A DNA stretch of 64,000 bases. Source: RGIG3102 sp964525015 (GTDB lineage Bacteria > Bacillota > Clostridia > Oscillospirales > Ruminococcaceae). Location: assembly GCA_964525015.1 (NCBI GenBank), contig CAZGFY010000002.1:62001-126000 (forward strand), read 5' to 3'. The position numbers and the translations under genes were made by a program. Positions within the stretch are counted from its first letter, which is position 1; each line of letters opens with the position of its first letter. The notes beneath the pieces were generated by a model. It saw only the letters and a list, made by a program, of their open reading frames with translations, did not search any database and was not told the DNA's origin. Positions 43,474 through 52,498 of this stretch are shown in pieces.

Positions 43474-44166
43474 TTAAATTAGCCCTGCGTATATTTGCAT
43501 AATTATAACTGTCATAATCCCGCTTAATGCAATAGATAAACTGCTCATTGCGCCCTCAATTTCTCCCATTTCCATAGCCTTCACTGTTCCTATTGCATGG
43601 CTAGAAGAGCCTATTGCAATCCCTTTTGCTATCGGATTTTTTATTTTAAATAGTTTTAAAGTAAAATCTGCAAATAGATTCCCAGCCACACCAGTTAAAA
43701 CAATAATTGCAACTGTTATCTCACCTATTCCTCCAAACTCTTCACTTAAAGGAAGTCCGATCGCTGTTGTTATGGACTTTGGAAGCAGCGTTATATACTG
43801 CTCACTTGTAAGAGATAAAACTTCTGCTAAAAGATAAATAGATGTAACACTTATTAAAACACCTGTAAAAACTCCAATTAATATTGCAAATAAGTTGTTT
43901 TTTAAAAGCTCTAATTGTCTATATAAAGGAAGAGCTAAACAAATCGTTGTAGGAGTTAAAAGATAATTAACATATTGTGCTGATTGCATATAAACTGTGT
44001 ATTCAATATCAAACACTAGTAAAACTATTATAATTATAATAATAGCAATTATTAAAGGATTGAATATATCTTTTTTTAATTTTTCTTTAACTAATCCTGC
44101 TAAACAATAACAACTAAGCGTTAAAAAGGAGCCAAAAAATATTGAAGAAGTTATATTATCTATCAT
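43474..44166 (-). CDS. lrgB: LrgB family protein
   Basis: This 230-aa membrane protein has about seven hydrophobic helices. The family signatures are in 'LPKSITTAIGLPLSEEFGGIGEITVAIIVLTGVAGNLFADFTLKLFKIKNPIAKGIAIGSSSHAIGTVKAMEMGEIEGAMSSL'. LrgB works with LrgA in control of murein hydrolase activity, cell lysis and, in some species, transport of pyruvate or glycolate-type acids. It overlaps lrgA by 11 bp. No LytST-like regulator is adjacent, so control is unknown. Confidence 0.95.
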   Translation of the reverse strand: MIDNITSSIFFGSFLTLSCYCLAGLVKEKLKKDIFNPLIIAIIIIIIVLLVFDIEYTVYMQSAQYVNYLLTPTTICLALPLYRQLELLKNNLFAILIGVFTGVLISVTSIYLLAEVLSLTSEQYITLLPKSITTAIGLPLSEEFGGIGEITVAIIVLTGVAGNLFADFTLKLFKIKNPIAKGIAIGSSSHAIGTVKAMEMGEIEGAMSSLSIALSGIMTVIIMQIYAGLI

Positions 44167-44527
44167 TCTTACAGCCCCCCTTATTAGAGTTTTTTAGTAG
44201 CATTTGAGTTATTTTGGCAGTAAGCCCCATAATAATAACTGTTAAAAAAACAACACTTATTATAATTGCAGGTAGCATTAACATTATATCCTCATAATTA
44301 TTAACAACTCCAACTCCAGCTGGAATAAACATTATCCCCATAATTGAAATTAAAAAATCTGCAACATTTTCTATGTCTTTTGGCTTTATAATTTTAAAAG
44401 ATAATAAACTAAATAAAATAATCATTCCATATATGCTAGATGGAACTGGTAGTGGTATAATAGTTTTTAATATTTCAGCTATAAAAGTTATTAAAAATAT
44501 AATACTAAGTTGTTTTAAGTATTTCAT
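44156..44527 (-). CDS. lrgA: LrgA/CidA family holin-like protein
   Basis: The 123-aa protein has four membrane helices and a charged C-terminus. The family block 'LPLPVPSSIYGMIILFSLLSFKIIK' appears here as 'IPLPVPSSIYGMIILF', followed by 'VADFLISIMGIMFIPAGVGVVNNYE'. LrgA/CidA proteins resemble holins and pair with LrgB. It is the first gene of a two-gene operon, with AGGAAAAC-type sequence upstream and an 11-bp overlap with lrgB. Confidence 0.93.
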   Translation of the reverse strand: MKYLKQLSIIFLITFIAEILKTIIPLPVPSSIYGMIILFSLLSFKIIKPKDIENVADFLISIMGIMFIPAGVGVVNNYEDIMLMLPAIIISVVFLTVIIMGLTAKITQMLLKNSNKGGCKNDR

Positions 44528-44617
44528 TTTAGGAAGTTTTCCTTTTCTTATTTTATATGATAACTTAATTTTAATTAATAATATTTAAATAGTCAAGTTT
44601 TTATTTGCATGTAATTT

Positions 44618-44646
44618 AAAAGGTGGTTTATTTAAAAACCACCTTT
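44618..44646 (-). terminator. Terminator of the methionine gamma-lyase gene
   Basis: AAAGGTGGTTT and AAACCACCTTT form a perfect 11-bp stem just downstream of the stop codon at 44651. Confidence 0.8.
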
Positions 44647-44650
44647 GTTA

Positions 44651-45847
44651 TTACAATAATTTATTTAATCCATTCTCTAAATCTTCTACAATATCCTCAA
44701 CATTTTCAAGCCCTATTGATAATCGAATTAAACCCTCTGGTATACCTGCCTCTTTTAATTCTTCTTTTGTATAAACTGAATGTGTCATAGAAGCTGGGTG
44801 CTCAATTAATGTCATCACATCTCCAAGGCTAACAGCTAGTGTGCATAAATTTAAGCTATCTAAAAGCTTTATACCTGCTTCTTTTCCACCTTTAACTTCA
44901 AAAGATATCATTGCTCCAAAATCAGTCATCTGTTTTTTTGCTATCTCATAGTTTGTATGAGTTTCAAATCCTGGGAAGTATATTTTATCAATCGCTGGAT
45001 GATTTTTTAAAACTTCAGCAACAATTTTTGTATTTTCACAATGCCTTTGCATTCTAATTTCAAAAGTTTTAAGCCCCCTTAAAATCAAATATGCCTCTTG
45101 TGGGCCTAGCACTGAGCCTGTCATATCTTTAATGCCAAACATTCTAACTTCATTTATAAATTCATTAGTCCCTAAAGCAAAACCAGCAATAACATCTCCA
45201 TGACCATTTAAATATTTAGTTGCAGAATAAACTACAACATCTGCACCTAATTCAATAGGCCTTGTTATATAAGGAGATGCAAAGGTATTATCGCAAATCA
45301 CCTTAATATCCTTATTATAATTATGAGTTATTTTTGATATTTCTTTGATATCAACTATTTTTAAAGTAGGATTTGCAGGTGTTTCTATGTACACGGCACA
45401 GGTATTGGGTTTTAATGCTTTTTTTACTTCTTCTAGATTTGATGTATCTATAAAGCTTACCTCAACTCCATACCTTGTCAATCCATGAGTTAGTAAGGTA
45501 TGTGTGCAGCCATATAAAACTTCATCAGCAATTATATGCTTTCCTGCCGCTGCAACAGTCCAAAAAACTGCCGAAATAGCGCCCATTCCCGACGAAGTGG
45601 CAACGCAAGCTTCTGCATTATCCAAAAAAGCAACTTTTGATTCTAAAACTGCAGTTGTAGGGTTTCCAAGACGAGTGTATATAAATCCTGTTTCTTCTCC
45701 AGCAAATCTATTTCCACCCTGCTCACAATTATCAAAAATAAATGTTGAAGTTTGATAAATCGGAGTTGTTAATGAGCCATACATTGTATCTTTAACATTT
45801 CCTGCGTGAATTGATTTTGTTCCAATTTTTTTATTAGAATAATCCAT
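44651..45847 (-). CDS. megL: Methionine gamma-lyase (Cys/Met metabolism PLP enzyme)
   Basis: This 398-aa PLP enzyme belongs to the gamma family (cystathionine gamma-synthase, beta/gamma-lyases). The PLP lysine is K211 in 'SATKYLNGHGDVIAG'. 'YTRLGNPTT' and 'SSGMGAI' bind the phosphate. C114 in 'LYGCTHTLLTHGL' is the cysteine seen in true methionine gamma-lyases (C116 in Pseudomonas), which favours that activity: methionine to methanethiol, ammonia and 2-oxobutyrate. I use ATG 45847, with GGAAATA at the right distance. The upstream ATG at 45859 overlaps the ribosome binding site. It is divergent from an NhaC-type transporter gene. Confidence 0.88.
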   Translation of the reverse strand: MDYSNKKIGTKSIHAGNVKDTMYGSLTTPIYQTSTFIFDNCEQGGNRFAGEETGFIYTRLGNPTTAVLESKVAFLDNAEACVATSSGMGAISAVFWTVAAAGKHIIADEVLYGCTHTLLTHGLTRYGVEVSFIDTSNLEEVKKALKPNTCAVYIETPANPTLKIVDIKEISKITHNYNKDIKVICDNTFASPYITRPIELGADVVVYSATKYLNGHGDVIAGFALGTNEFINEVRMFGIKDMTGSVLGPQEAYLILRGLKTFEIRMQRHCENTKIVAEVLKNHPAIDKIYFPGFETHTNYEIAKKQMTDFGAMISFEVKGGKEAGIKLLDSLNLCTLAVSLGDVMTLIEHPASMTHSVYTKEELKEAGIPEGLIRLSIGLENVEDIVEDLENGLNKLL

Positions 45848-45904
45848 AATTATTTCCATACCTTTCTTTTTTTACTTCTATTATTTCCCATTATATCACA
45901 TTTT

Positions 45905-45934
45905 TTGACATAGTAAAGATTTAATTCATATAAA
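45905..45934 (+). promoter_or_regulatory. Candidate promoter of the first NhaC gene
   Basis: TTGACA (45905-45910), an 18-nt spacer and TATAAA (45929-45934) lie about 95 bp before the ATG, in the space shared with the divergent megL. Confidence 0.45.
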
Positions 45935-46027
45935 TATATTGAGTTAATTAAATTAATATGATATACTAAAATTTAAATAGAAATTTTTTCAAAATAACTA
46001 TACAAAAAATTAGGAGATTTAATAATT

Positions 46028-47383
46028 ATGGAAAACAAAAACAATCAGCCTAAATCCAATGGGCTGGCACTCATTCCCTTTTTAGCTTTTGTAGCTATCT
46101 ATCTTGGTGCTGGAATTCTTCTTCAATCTCAAGGAGTTGAAATGGCATTTTATGAATTCCCATCAGTTGTTGCTCTATCTGTCGGTGTGGTTTTAGCATT
46201 TATTATGTTCCGCGGTGATATTGATAAAAACTTTAAAGATTTTGCAAAAGGATGCGGAAACGAAAATATCGTAACTATGCTTATTATCTATCTTTTAGCT
46301 GGTGCTTTTGCTGGTGTTTCTGGTGCTATGGGTGGCTCTGAGAGCACGGCTGCTCTTGGTATTTCTTTAATCCCAGTTGAATATTTAACTGCTGGTATAT
46401 TTATTATTTCAGCTTTTATGGCAGTTTCAACTGGCACTTCAATGGGTACTATCAGTGCTATTGCTGGCACTTCACTAAGTGTTGCACAGCAGGCAAATTT
46501 ATCAACTCCTTTAGTTATTGCTGCCGTGGTTGGTGGGGCAATGTTTGGGGATAATTTATCTGTTATTTCTGATACAACAATTGCTGCTACAAAAACTCAA
46601 GGTGTTGCAATGAAAGATAAGTTTAGAATAAACTTTACAATCGCTATACCAGCAGCTATCATAACAATAATCTTGCTTTTAATATTTGGAGCGCCCGAAA
46701 CTGCTAGTACAATTCCACCAACTGAATATCAGTTTATTAAAGTTATTCCGTATTTATTTGTTTTAATATCTGCTATTGCTGGATTAAATGTATTTTTAGT
46801 GCTACTACTTGGAACTATTCTTTCTGGCGTTATCGGTATATTTACTGGTGATTTAACAATATTAACATTCGCACAAAGCATTTATAGTGGATATACTGGA
46901 ATGAACGAAGTTTTCCTACTTTCTTTTGCAACTGGTGGATTATCTAACATGGTAACTGTTAACGGTGGCCTGCAATGGTTAATTGAAAAAATCCAAAAAT
47001 TCGCAAAAGGCAAACGCTCAGCTGAATTTAGCATCATAACTTTAACTGCATGTGCTGATATTGCCACTGCAAACAATACTGTTGCTATTGTTATAGTTGG
47101 ACCAATTGTTAAATCTATTTCAACTAAATTTAAAATAGACCCTAGACGAACAGCATCCCTTTTAGACATAACTTCTTGTGTAACTCAAGGTGCAATACCA
47201 TACGGAGCTCAGCTTTTAGTTGCCGGGTCTATCGCTGGAATATCGCCTACTGCGATTATCCCTTTGTTATGGTATCAAGGGCTACTAGCTATATTTGCTA
47301 TTCTTTCTATTTTCATCCCATTTGCAGACGGATTAATCAAAAAACAACCTTGGAACTTTGAAGAAGAAGCTTTAAATATATAA
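46028..47383 (+). CDS. NhaC-family Na+/H+ antiporter-like transporter
   Basis: The 451-aa polytopic protein (about 11-12 helices) has the twin NhaC signature loops 'GTSMGTISAIAGTSLSVAQQ' and 'VVGGAMFGDNLSVISDTTIAATKTQG' in the first half and a similar 'DIATANNTVAIVIVGPI' pair in the second. NhaC-type proteins exchange Na+ for H+ or for organic anions and amino acids. Because the divergent neighbour is methionine gamma-lyase, methionine uptake is a reasonable but unproven guess. Regulators of both genes may act in the 180-bp intergenic region. Confidence 0.85.
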   Translation: MENKNNQPKSNGLALIPFLAFVAIYLGAGILLQSQGVEMAFYEFPSVVALSVGVVLAFIMFRGDIDKNFKDFAKGCGNENIVTMLIIYLLAGAFAGVSGAMGGSESTAALGISLIPVEYLTAGIFIISAFMAVSTGTSMGTISAIAGTSLSVAQQANLSTPLVIAAVVGGAMFGDNLSVISDTTIAATKTQGVAMKDKFRINFTIAIPAAIITIILLLIFGAPETASTIPPTEYQFIKVIPYLFVLISAIAGLNVFLVLLLGTILSGVIGIFTGDLTILTFAQSIYSGYTGMNEVFLLSFATGGLSNMVTVNGGLQWLIEKIQKFAKGKRSAEFSIITLTACADIATANNTVAIVIVGPIVKSISTKFKIDPRRTASLLDITSCVTQGAIPYGAQLLVAGSIAGISPTAIIPLLWYQGLLAIFAILSIFIPFADGLIKKQPWNFEEEALNI

Positions 47384-47416
47384 TTAAAATTAAATATCTT
47401 ACTTATTTATAAATTC

Positions 47417-47454
47417 AAAATGACGATTTCCCTGAAAAGAAAATCGTCATTTTT
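47417..47454. terminator. Bidirectional terminator
   Basis: AAAATGACGATTT and AAATCGTCATTTT form a perfect 13-bp stem with A/T tails on both sides, between the convergent NhaC and M42 peptidase genes. Confidence 0.85.
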
Positions 47455-47470
47455 ATATATAATTTTAATT

Positions 47471-48517
47471 CTATTTGCAGTCCATATAAAGAACTGCAAG
47501 TGCCATAGTATTTAAAACGCCCTCTAAATGAGTTCTCTCCATTCCGTGCGAAGCATGAACTCCCATTCCAATTAAAGCACCTTTAATATCATTAGAGCCT
47601 TTTAATGCAGCACTAACATCCGAGCCATAGCTTGGATAAATATCAACTGCATAATTAAGATTATTTTCTTTTGCAAGATTAACAAGCTTTGTTACCATAT
47701 CATAATCATAAGGGCCACTTGAATCCTTTGCACAAATAGATACATCATATTCTGTGCAAGATAAATCCTTTCCTATACATCCCATATCAAGTGCTAATAA
47801 TTCACTTATCTCACTTGGCAAATACGATGCACCGTGTCCTGTTTCTTCATAAACAGTTATCATCATTTTCGTATTAAATTCTGGCTTTAAATTGTAATCC
47901 TTTAAGTATTTTAAAATAGTAATAATTAATGCCACATTTGCTTTATCATCAATAAATCTTGATTTTAAAAACCCACTTTTAGTTATAGTAGTTTTTGTGT
48001 CTGGAAAGATAAAATCTCCTGCGCAAATTCCAAGATTTTGAGTGTCTTTTTTGTTTTTAACTCTTTCATCAATTCTCACTAGCATATTGTCTTCATCTCG
48101 TGGTGCTGAATTAGCTTTTTCAAAAACATGTGCTGCTGGGTGTTTACTTAAAAAAGTTCCTGTATATATTTTGCCATCACGAGTACGAATTTTACAGTAT
48201 TCACCGTCCATAGTTGGTAAAGTTATTCCGCCTATTTTAGTAAACGCTAGAGTTCCATCCGAATTTACACTTCTAACCATTGCACCGATTGTATCTATAT
48301 GAGCTGATACACCAACTGTTTTTTCGGTATTTCTTCCTAAAACTTCAATAATTAGATTTCCTTTTTGAGTTTTATAATGAGAATACCCCATTTCATCTGC
48401 ATATTTTTCAATTAAAGCGATAGCTTCTTTTGTATACCCCGTAACACTGTCTGTTGCCATTATTTCTTTAATTTTTTCTATGAAAAATCCTTCATATTCT
48501 CTTAACTTTTGCATCAT
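47471..48517 (-). CDS. M42-family metallopeptidase (glutamyl aminopeptidase-like)
   Basis: The 348-aa enzyme is a co-catalytic metal aminopeptidase. Ligands are H73 and D75 ('SAHIDTIGAM'), D in 'SRFIDDKANVALI' (near 188), the catalytic Glu pair in 'YEETGHGAS' (near 220), D in 'LALDMGCIG' and the last His in 'GVHASHGMERTH'. A family-typical beta domain (about 75-170) is inserted in the catalytic domain. M42 peptidases trim peptides in the cytoplasm and often form dodecamers. The start ATG has AAAGGAG 8 nt upstream. The GNAT gene ends 3 bp before it, suggesting an operon. Confidence 0.92.
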   Translation of the reverse strand: MMQKLREYEGFFIEKIKEIMATDSVTGYTKEAIALIEKYADEMGYSHYKTQKGNLIIEVLGRNTEKTVGVSAHIDTIGAMVRSVNSDGTLAFTKIGGITLPTMDGEYCKIRTRDGKIYTGTFLSKHPAAHVFEKANSAPRDEDNMLVRIDERVKNKKDTQNLGICAGDFIFPDTKTTITKSGFLKSRFIDDKANVALIITILKYLKDYNLKPEFNTKMMITVYEETGHGASYLPSEISELLALDMGCIGKDLSCTEYDVSICAKDSSGPYDYDMVTKLVNLAKENNLNYAVDIYPSYGSDVSAALKGSNDIKGALIGMGVHASHGMERTHLEGVLNTMALAVLYMDCK

Positions 48518-48520
48518 ATA

Positions 48521-49093
48521 CTATTCTCCTTTTATAAAATCTTTTTTTAATAATATGTATTTTGCATTCTCAATTTCTTTATTTAGCTGTGGTGCAATAA
48601 ATCTAGTGTTTTTAATGAATTTAAATCCACATTTTTCAATAACTCTTTTTGATTGATTATTATCTAAAAAATGAGTGACACTAAATGCAGTTATCTCTGT
48701 GTTGTCAAAATAATATTTCATAACAGCTAAAGATGATTCTTTTGCTATACCTTTTCCCCAGTAATCCTTTGATATAACATAACCTATTTCTCTTATCTCT
48801 TCATTTTTAAAATCTTCATCCTGACTAAAATGCGAGCTCATAACGCCAACAGAACCGATAACTTTACCAGTTACTTTATCTGTAATAGCAAACTCATTTT
48901 TATTTTTTAAAAACATATCTAAAATCTTTTTTGATTCATCTATATTTTTATGATGATTCCAGCCAGCCATCTCGCCCACACCTTCTACTCTAGCATACTC
49001 ATAAAAATCTTCTAAATCCGTTTCTTTAAAAGCTCTTAAAATCAACCTATCAGTTTTAATCATGATATGAGTAGTATCAATTATCTTATCCAT
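48521..49093 (-). CDS. GNAT-family N-acetyltransferase (RimJ/RimL-like)
   Basis: The 190-aa protein has the GNAT layout. The N-terminal strand 'IKTDRLILRAFKETDLEDFYEYA' is followed by 'IGSVGVMS', the acetyl-CoA loop 'EIGYVISKDYWGKGIAKESSLAVMKYYF' (R/QxxGxG/A form) and 'VTHFLDNNQSKRVIEKCGFK', which is the classical RimJ/L C-terminal block. The substrate may be a ribosomal-protein N-terminus or a small amine. The ATG at 49093 is chosen over an in-frame GTG at 49105 because AAAGG lies about 12 nt upstream of the ATG but only about 1 nt from the GTG. Confidence 0.88.
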   Translation of the reverse strand: MDKIIDTTHIMIKTDRLILRAFKETDLEDFYEYARVEGVGEMAGWNHHKNIDESKKILDMFLKNKNEFAITDKVTGKVIGSVGVMSSHFSQDEDFKNEEIREIGYVISKDYWGKGIAKESSLAVMKYYFDNTEITAFSVTHFLDNNQSKRVIEKCGFKFIKNTRFIAPQLNKEIENAKYILLKKDFIKGE

Positions 49094-49133
49094 ATAGCTT
49101 TTCACCTTTCTTTAATTTAATTTTAATGAAATA

Positions 49134-49472
49134 TTACACATCTTTTGTATCTAAATCTTGTATGTATTTATCACCAAATGTATGCAGAGCCGATAAAACT
49201 GGTAGAAAACCTTTTCCTACTTCACTAAGGCTGTATTCAACCTTAGGTGGTACTTGGTGGTATTCTTTTCTTAAAATTAATTTTTCATCTTCTAATTTTT
49301 TAAGCTGCCTTGAAAGAGTTGTGTGTGTTAATTTTTCTGGCATACTTCTTTGTAGCTCATTAAATCTTTTTTCCCCACTTGATAAAAGATACATAATATA
49401 AATCGCCCATTTTCCTGATAATAGCTTTTGAGCTGTTACAAATGGGCATTTTCCAAATAAATCTTGTTGCAT
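49134..49472 (-). CDS. HxlR-family transcriptional regulator
   Basis: The 112-aa protein is a typical HxlR winged helix. The conserved N-terminal C9 precedes 'LLSGKWAIYIMYLLSSGEKRFNELQRSMPEKLTHTTLSRQLKKLEDEKLILRKEYHQVPPKVEYSLSEVGKGFLPVL'. Members often use C9 to sense oxidants or aldehydes. It is divergent from an NhaC-like gene (207 bp apart). That gene is followed by a PNPOx-ferredoxin protein gene, and the regulator is a plausible controller of both. Confidence 0.92.
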   Translation of the reverse strand: MQQDLFGKCPFVTAQKLLSGKWAIYIMYLLSSGEKRFNELQRSMPEKLTHTTLSRQLKKLEDEKLILRKEYHQVPPKVEYSLSEVGKGFLPVLSALHTFGDKYIQDLDTKDV

Positions 49473-49678
49473 TTCAATAAATCCTTTCGTTAATTGTTGT
49501 GTAAATTTAAATTTAGCTTGTTTTCATCTAATATTTTTCATAGTATCAAAAAAGAGCGTACTTGCTTTTTTTATCAGTTTAGATTATTATAAATTATATA
49601 CATATATTTGTCAATTAATAAAATGAGATTAGTTTGAAAATAAAGTTTCAAACTTTTGAGAAAGGAATTATCATTATT

Positions 49679-51034
49679 ATGAATTTAGGAATTATATCTT
49701 TACTACCAATAACCGTTTGCCTGGTTCTGATTTTACTTACTAAAAATGCTTTTATTTCAATTTTATCAGGCCTTTTTACTGCATCAATTATTATCTATTT
49801 TGAAACAGGCGCAATTTTTACAACTGTGAATTCCGTTATTGGAATCGCAACCGATCCTTACCAATTTAAAATTATAGGATTTGTTGCTTTAACTGGAGCC
49901 CTAGTTGGGGCCATGCAGCAATCTGGGGGAATTGATGGAGTTGTTAATCTTTTGCAAAAAAGAAAAAGAAGTACATCTTCAAAAATTGCAGGCCAATTAT
50001 TTACTATGCTTATTGGAATTTTAATGTTTATGGATGGCACTAGCTCAATGGCCGTTACGGCTGTTGTTGGAAAACCAATTTTTAAAGAATCAAAACTTTC
50101 AAAAGAAAAGCTTGCGCTAATTGTAAATAGTACAGCTGCTCCTATTGCTTGGATTATCCCTTTTGGTGGTGCTGGAGCTATGATAGCAGGCGCTTTAAAT
50201 GGTGCTGGAGTTGATGAAACTGTAAGTTTTGGGTATGTGCTTGAAGCTGTTGGATTTCAATTTTACACTATAATATTATTAGTTGTACTTTTCTTATCAA
50301 TAGTTTTTAATAAAGAAATTGGACCTATTAAAAATATAAATTACGAAGATCATATTTTATCTGATATAGCCGTAAATGATAAAAAGGCTATTAATATGAT
50401 TTTACCAATTTTAGTTTTAATAATTTCGATTATTAGTATGATTTTATACACAGGCGAAGGTAATATTTTATATGGCGATGGCGCTACTGCTGTTTTTACT
50501 TCTGGTTTTATCACCCTAGTTTTCACTGTTATTTTTTATCGCTTACAAAACCTTGCTGATTTTAATGCGATTATGTCTTGGGTTTTTGGTGGAATGAAAA
50601 ATATGGTTGAAATATGCGTTTTACTATTAATCGCTTTTGCTTTTGGTAAAATTATTGGTGAAATTGGAACAGCATCTTATCTAGTTCAGCTAACCAAATT
50701 CATCCCAACTAGTATACTACCTCTTGCCATTTTAGCTTTATGCTCTTTAATTGCATTTGCAACCGGAACCAGCAGTGGTACAGTTGCAATTATGATACCT
50801 CTTGTTATACCTGTTATTATTTCAACTGGTGGGAATATTGCATTAGCTGTTGGTGCAGTTGTATCAGGGGCTGTTTTTGGGGATCAGAATTCTGTTATAT
50901 CCGATAGCGTTATAATGACTTCTTCAATGACAGATGTTGAGCCAATCACACATGTTAAAACGCAAATGCCATACACTCTTATCTCTCTTGGTATTTCTGC
51001 TATTTTATATTTAATTCTCGGTTTTGTTTTATAA
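49679..51034 (+). CDS. NhaC-family Na+/H+ antiporter-like transporter (second copy)
   Basis: The 451-aa polytopic protein has about 11-12 helices. 'GILMFMDGTSSMAVTAVVG' and 'FATGTSSGTVAIMIPLVIPV' with 'VSGAVFGDQNSVISDSVIMTSSMT' form the repeated NhaC-type signatures. It differs from the copy at 46028 throughout, so it is not a recent duplicate and may carry another substrate. I begin at ATG 49679 because GAGAAAGGA lies about 12-13 nt upstream. The frame can extend to a TTG at 49634. The PNPOx-ferredoxin gene follows after 17 bp, suggesting an operon. Confidence 0.84.
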   Translation: MNLGIISLLPITVCLVLILLTKNAFISILSGLFTASIIIYFETGAIFTTVNSVIGIATDPYQFKIIGFVALTGALVGAMQQSGGIDGVVNLLQKRKRSTSSKIAGQLFTMLIGILMFMDGTSSMAVTAVVGKPIFKESKLSKEKLALIVNSTAAPIAWIIPFGGAGAMIAGALNGAGVDETVSFGYVLEAVGFQFYTIILLVVLFLSIVFNKEIGPIKNINYEDHILSDIAVNDKKAINMILPILVLIISIISMILYTGEGNILYGDGATAVFTSGFITLVFTVIFYRLQNLADFNAIMSWVFGGMKNMVEICVLLLIAFAFGKIIGEIGTASYLVQLTKFIPTSILPLAILALCSLIAFATGTSSGTVAIMIPLVIPVIISTGGNIALAVGAVVSGAVFGDQNSVISDSVIMTSSMTDVEPITHVKTQMPYTLISLGISAILYLILGFVL

Positions 51035-51051
51035 GAAAGGATATTTTTATT

Positions 51052-51735
51052 ATGGAAATCACAAGTATTCAAAAAATTTATGAAAAATTTGATAAAATCG
51101 GCTGTCTTTCATTTACAACAATTAATGAAAAGAATGAGCCTATTTCAAGAATTGCCCACCTTCGTGGCTATGATGATGATGGAATTTATTTCCAAACTAT
51201 GTTCACAAAATCTTTTTACAATCACCTTAAAGCAAATGGAAAGCTATCTCTATGTGGTTTGCATGCAGCTAGCACCGAAGTTGAGCACGATGAAAACGGA
51301 CTTCCAGTTTTTGAGCCCGGGTATGCAATAAGAATGACTGGCAAGGCAGTGGAAATCTCAATTGAAGATTTAAAAGCAAAAAATAATCCAATGTTTGAAA
51401 TCTGTATTAAAGATTTTGAAAAATATCCAGCAATGGTAACATTTTGTATCACTTCTGGAACTGGCGATATCTTTGATTATGATTTTGAATTAAACACTCG
51501 TGAAAATAAAGTTGAGCGAATTTACATTTCATACAATGGTGCAAAAATCAAATATTCAGGGCTTATTATTAATAAAAATGAATGTATTGGCTGTGGAATT
51601 TGCGAAACAAAGTGTAGTTTTAAAGCAATATCAAGCGATGAAAATAATAAATATGAAATTGATAAATACAGATGTGATGAATGTGGCGACTGCTATTTAA
51701 ATTGCCCTGTTAAAGCGATACATCTTAAAGAATAA
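51052..51735 (+). CDS. PNPOx-like flavin-binding protein fused to a 2[4Fe-4S] ferredoxin domain
   Basis: In this 227-aa protein, residues about 1-145 form a split-barrel domain like pyridoxamine-5'-phosphate oxidase ('GCLSFTTINEKNEPISRIAHLRGYDDDGIYFQTMFTKSFYNHL', 'GYAIRMTGKAVEIS'), which usually binds FMN or F420-like flavins. Residues about 175-227 carry two [4Fe-4S] motifs, CIGCGICETKC and CDECGDCYLNC, each followed by a matching Pro/Ala context. Electrons could pass between ferredoxin-type donors and the flavin. No substrate is known. It is probably co-transcribed with the upstream transporter and controlled by the nearby HxlR protein. Confidence 0.85.
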   Translation: MEITSIQKIYEKFDKIGCLSFTTINEKNEPISRIAHLRGYDDDGIYFQTMFTKSFYNHLKANGKLSLCGLHAASTEVEHDENGLPVFEPGYAIRMTGKAVEISIEDLKAKNNPMFEICIKDFEKYPAMVTFCITSGTGDIFDYDFELNTRENKVERIYISYNGAKIKYSGLIINKNECIGCGICETKCSFKAISSDENNKYEIDKYRCDECGDCYLNCPVKAIHLKE

Positions 51736-51741
51736 TCAAAA

Positions 51742-51768
51742 AAAGGAATGGCTGAAAGCCATTCCTTT
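51742..51768. terminator. Bidirectional terminator
   Basis: AAAGGAATGGCT and AGCCATTCCTTT form a perfect 12-bp stem with a 3-nt loop between the convergent PNPOx-ferredoxin and hydrolase genes. Confidence 0.85.
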
Positions 51769-51769
51769 C

Positions 51770-52471
51770 TTAATTATTAGAATTAATAAATTCATCTATC
51801 TTTTCAGCCGTAATTTCCTGCTGAGTTTCTCTTGAAATACCTGCCTTTTTATCTCCTGGTTGAAGTCCGTAATTTCCAAATTGAGAATGATTTCCACCTT
51901 CTATTTTAACAACATTTTGAGTGTAATCAATTATACTATCAACCCTTGTTTCTAAACTTCCATAAATAGTAAGGGATTTTTCAGCTGGATAATCCCCATA
52001 TATATATCCTCCCAAATAAATCACGCCGTCTATAATATCTTCATTCTTTTCTGAAAAAGTGCCAGCCATACTTGAGCCGAGCGAATGTCCCGCCATATAC
52101 CAAGAAGTTATTTCTTGATTTTCATTTATAATATCAAGTGCCTTGTCTTCATCTAAAAACGCATAATTAAAAGGCATTTCAACTAAAAAACAATTAACTT
52201 TAGCTTTATTTGAAATTTCTATAAGTAATGGCAAATATGCCTCAAACTCAACCTTTGCTCCAGGATAAAAAACCAAGCCTATATCAGATTTTTCATCTGG
52301 ATAAACTGCTATTACATCTTCTGATATAATGCTAACATTTTCATTTTCAAGGCTGTCATAAGCAATTTCATCTGCCACAAAAACTTCTAAAAGCCAGCTA
52401 AGTATAACAATTAATAGCACAGCTAAAATTCCAAGTAGAATATAGACTATTCTATTTTTTCTCTTTTTCAT
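51770..52471 (-). CDS. Alpha/beta hydrolase with N-terminal membrane anchor
   Basis: The 233-aa protein has one N-terminal membrane helix (about 9-30) and a small alpha/beta hydrolase domain. The nucleophile elbow reads 'GHSLGSSMA' (around residues 130-138). 'LVFYPGAKVEFEAYLPLL' and 'IEGGNHSQFGNYGLQPGDKKAGISRETQQE' (His motif) match the family of small extracytoplasmic hydrolases. Substrate unknown. It is likely outside the cell. It is monocistronic, with a repeat-family hairpin at 52499 upstream of its start. Confidence 0.85.
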   Translation of the reverse strand: MKKRKNRIVYILLGILAVLLIVILSWLLEVFVADEIAYDSLENENVSIISEDVIAVYPDEKSDIGLVFYPGAKVEFEAYLPLLIEISNKAKVNCFLVEMPFNYAFLDEDKALDIINENQEITSWYMAGHSLGSSMAGTFSEKNEDIIDGVIYLGGYIYGDYPAEKSLTIYGSLETRVDSIIDYTQNVVKIEGGNHSQFGNYGLQPGDKKAGISRETQQEITAEKIDEFINSNN

Positions 52472-52498
52472 TTTATACTATCACTTTCTTTTGATATG

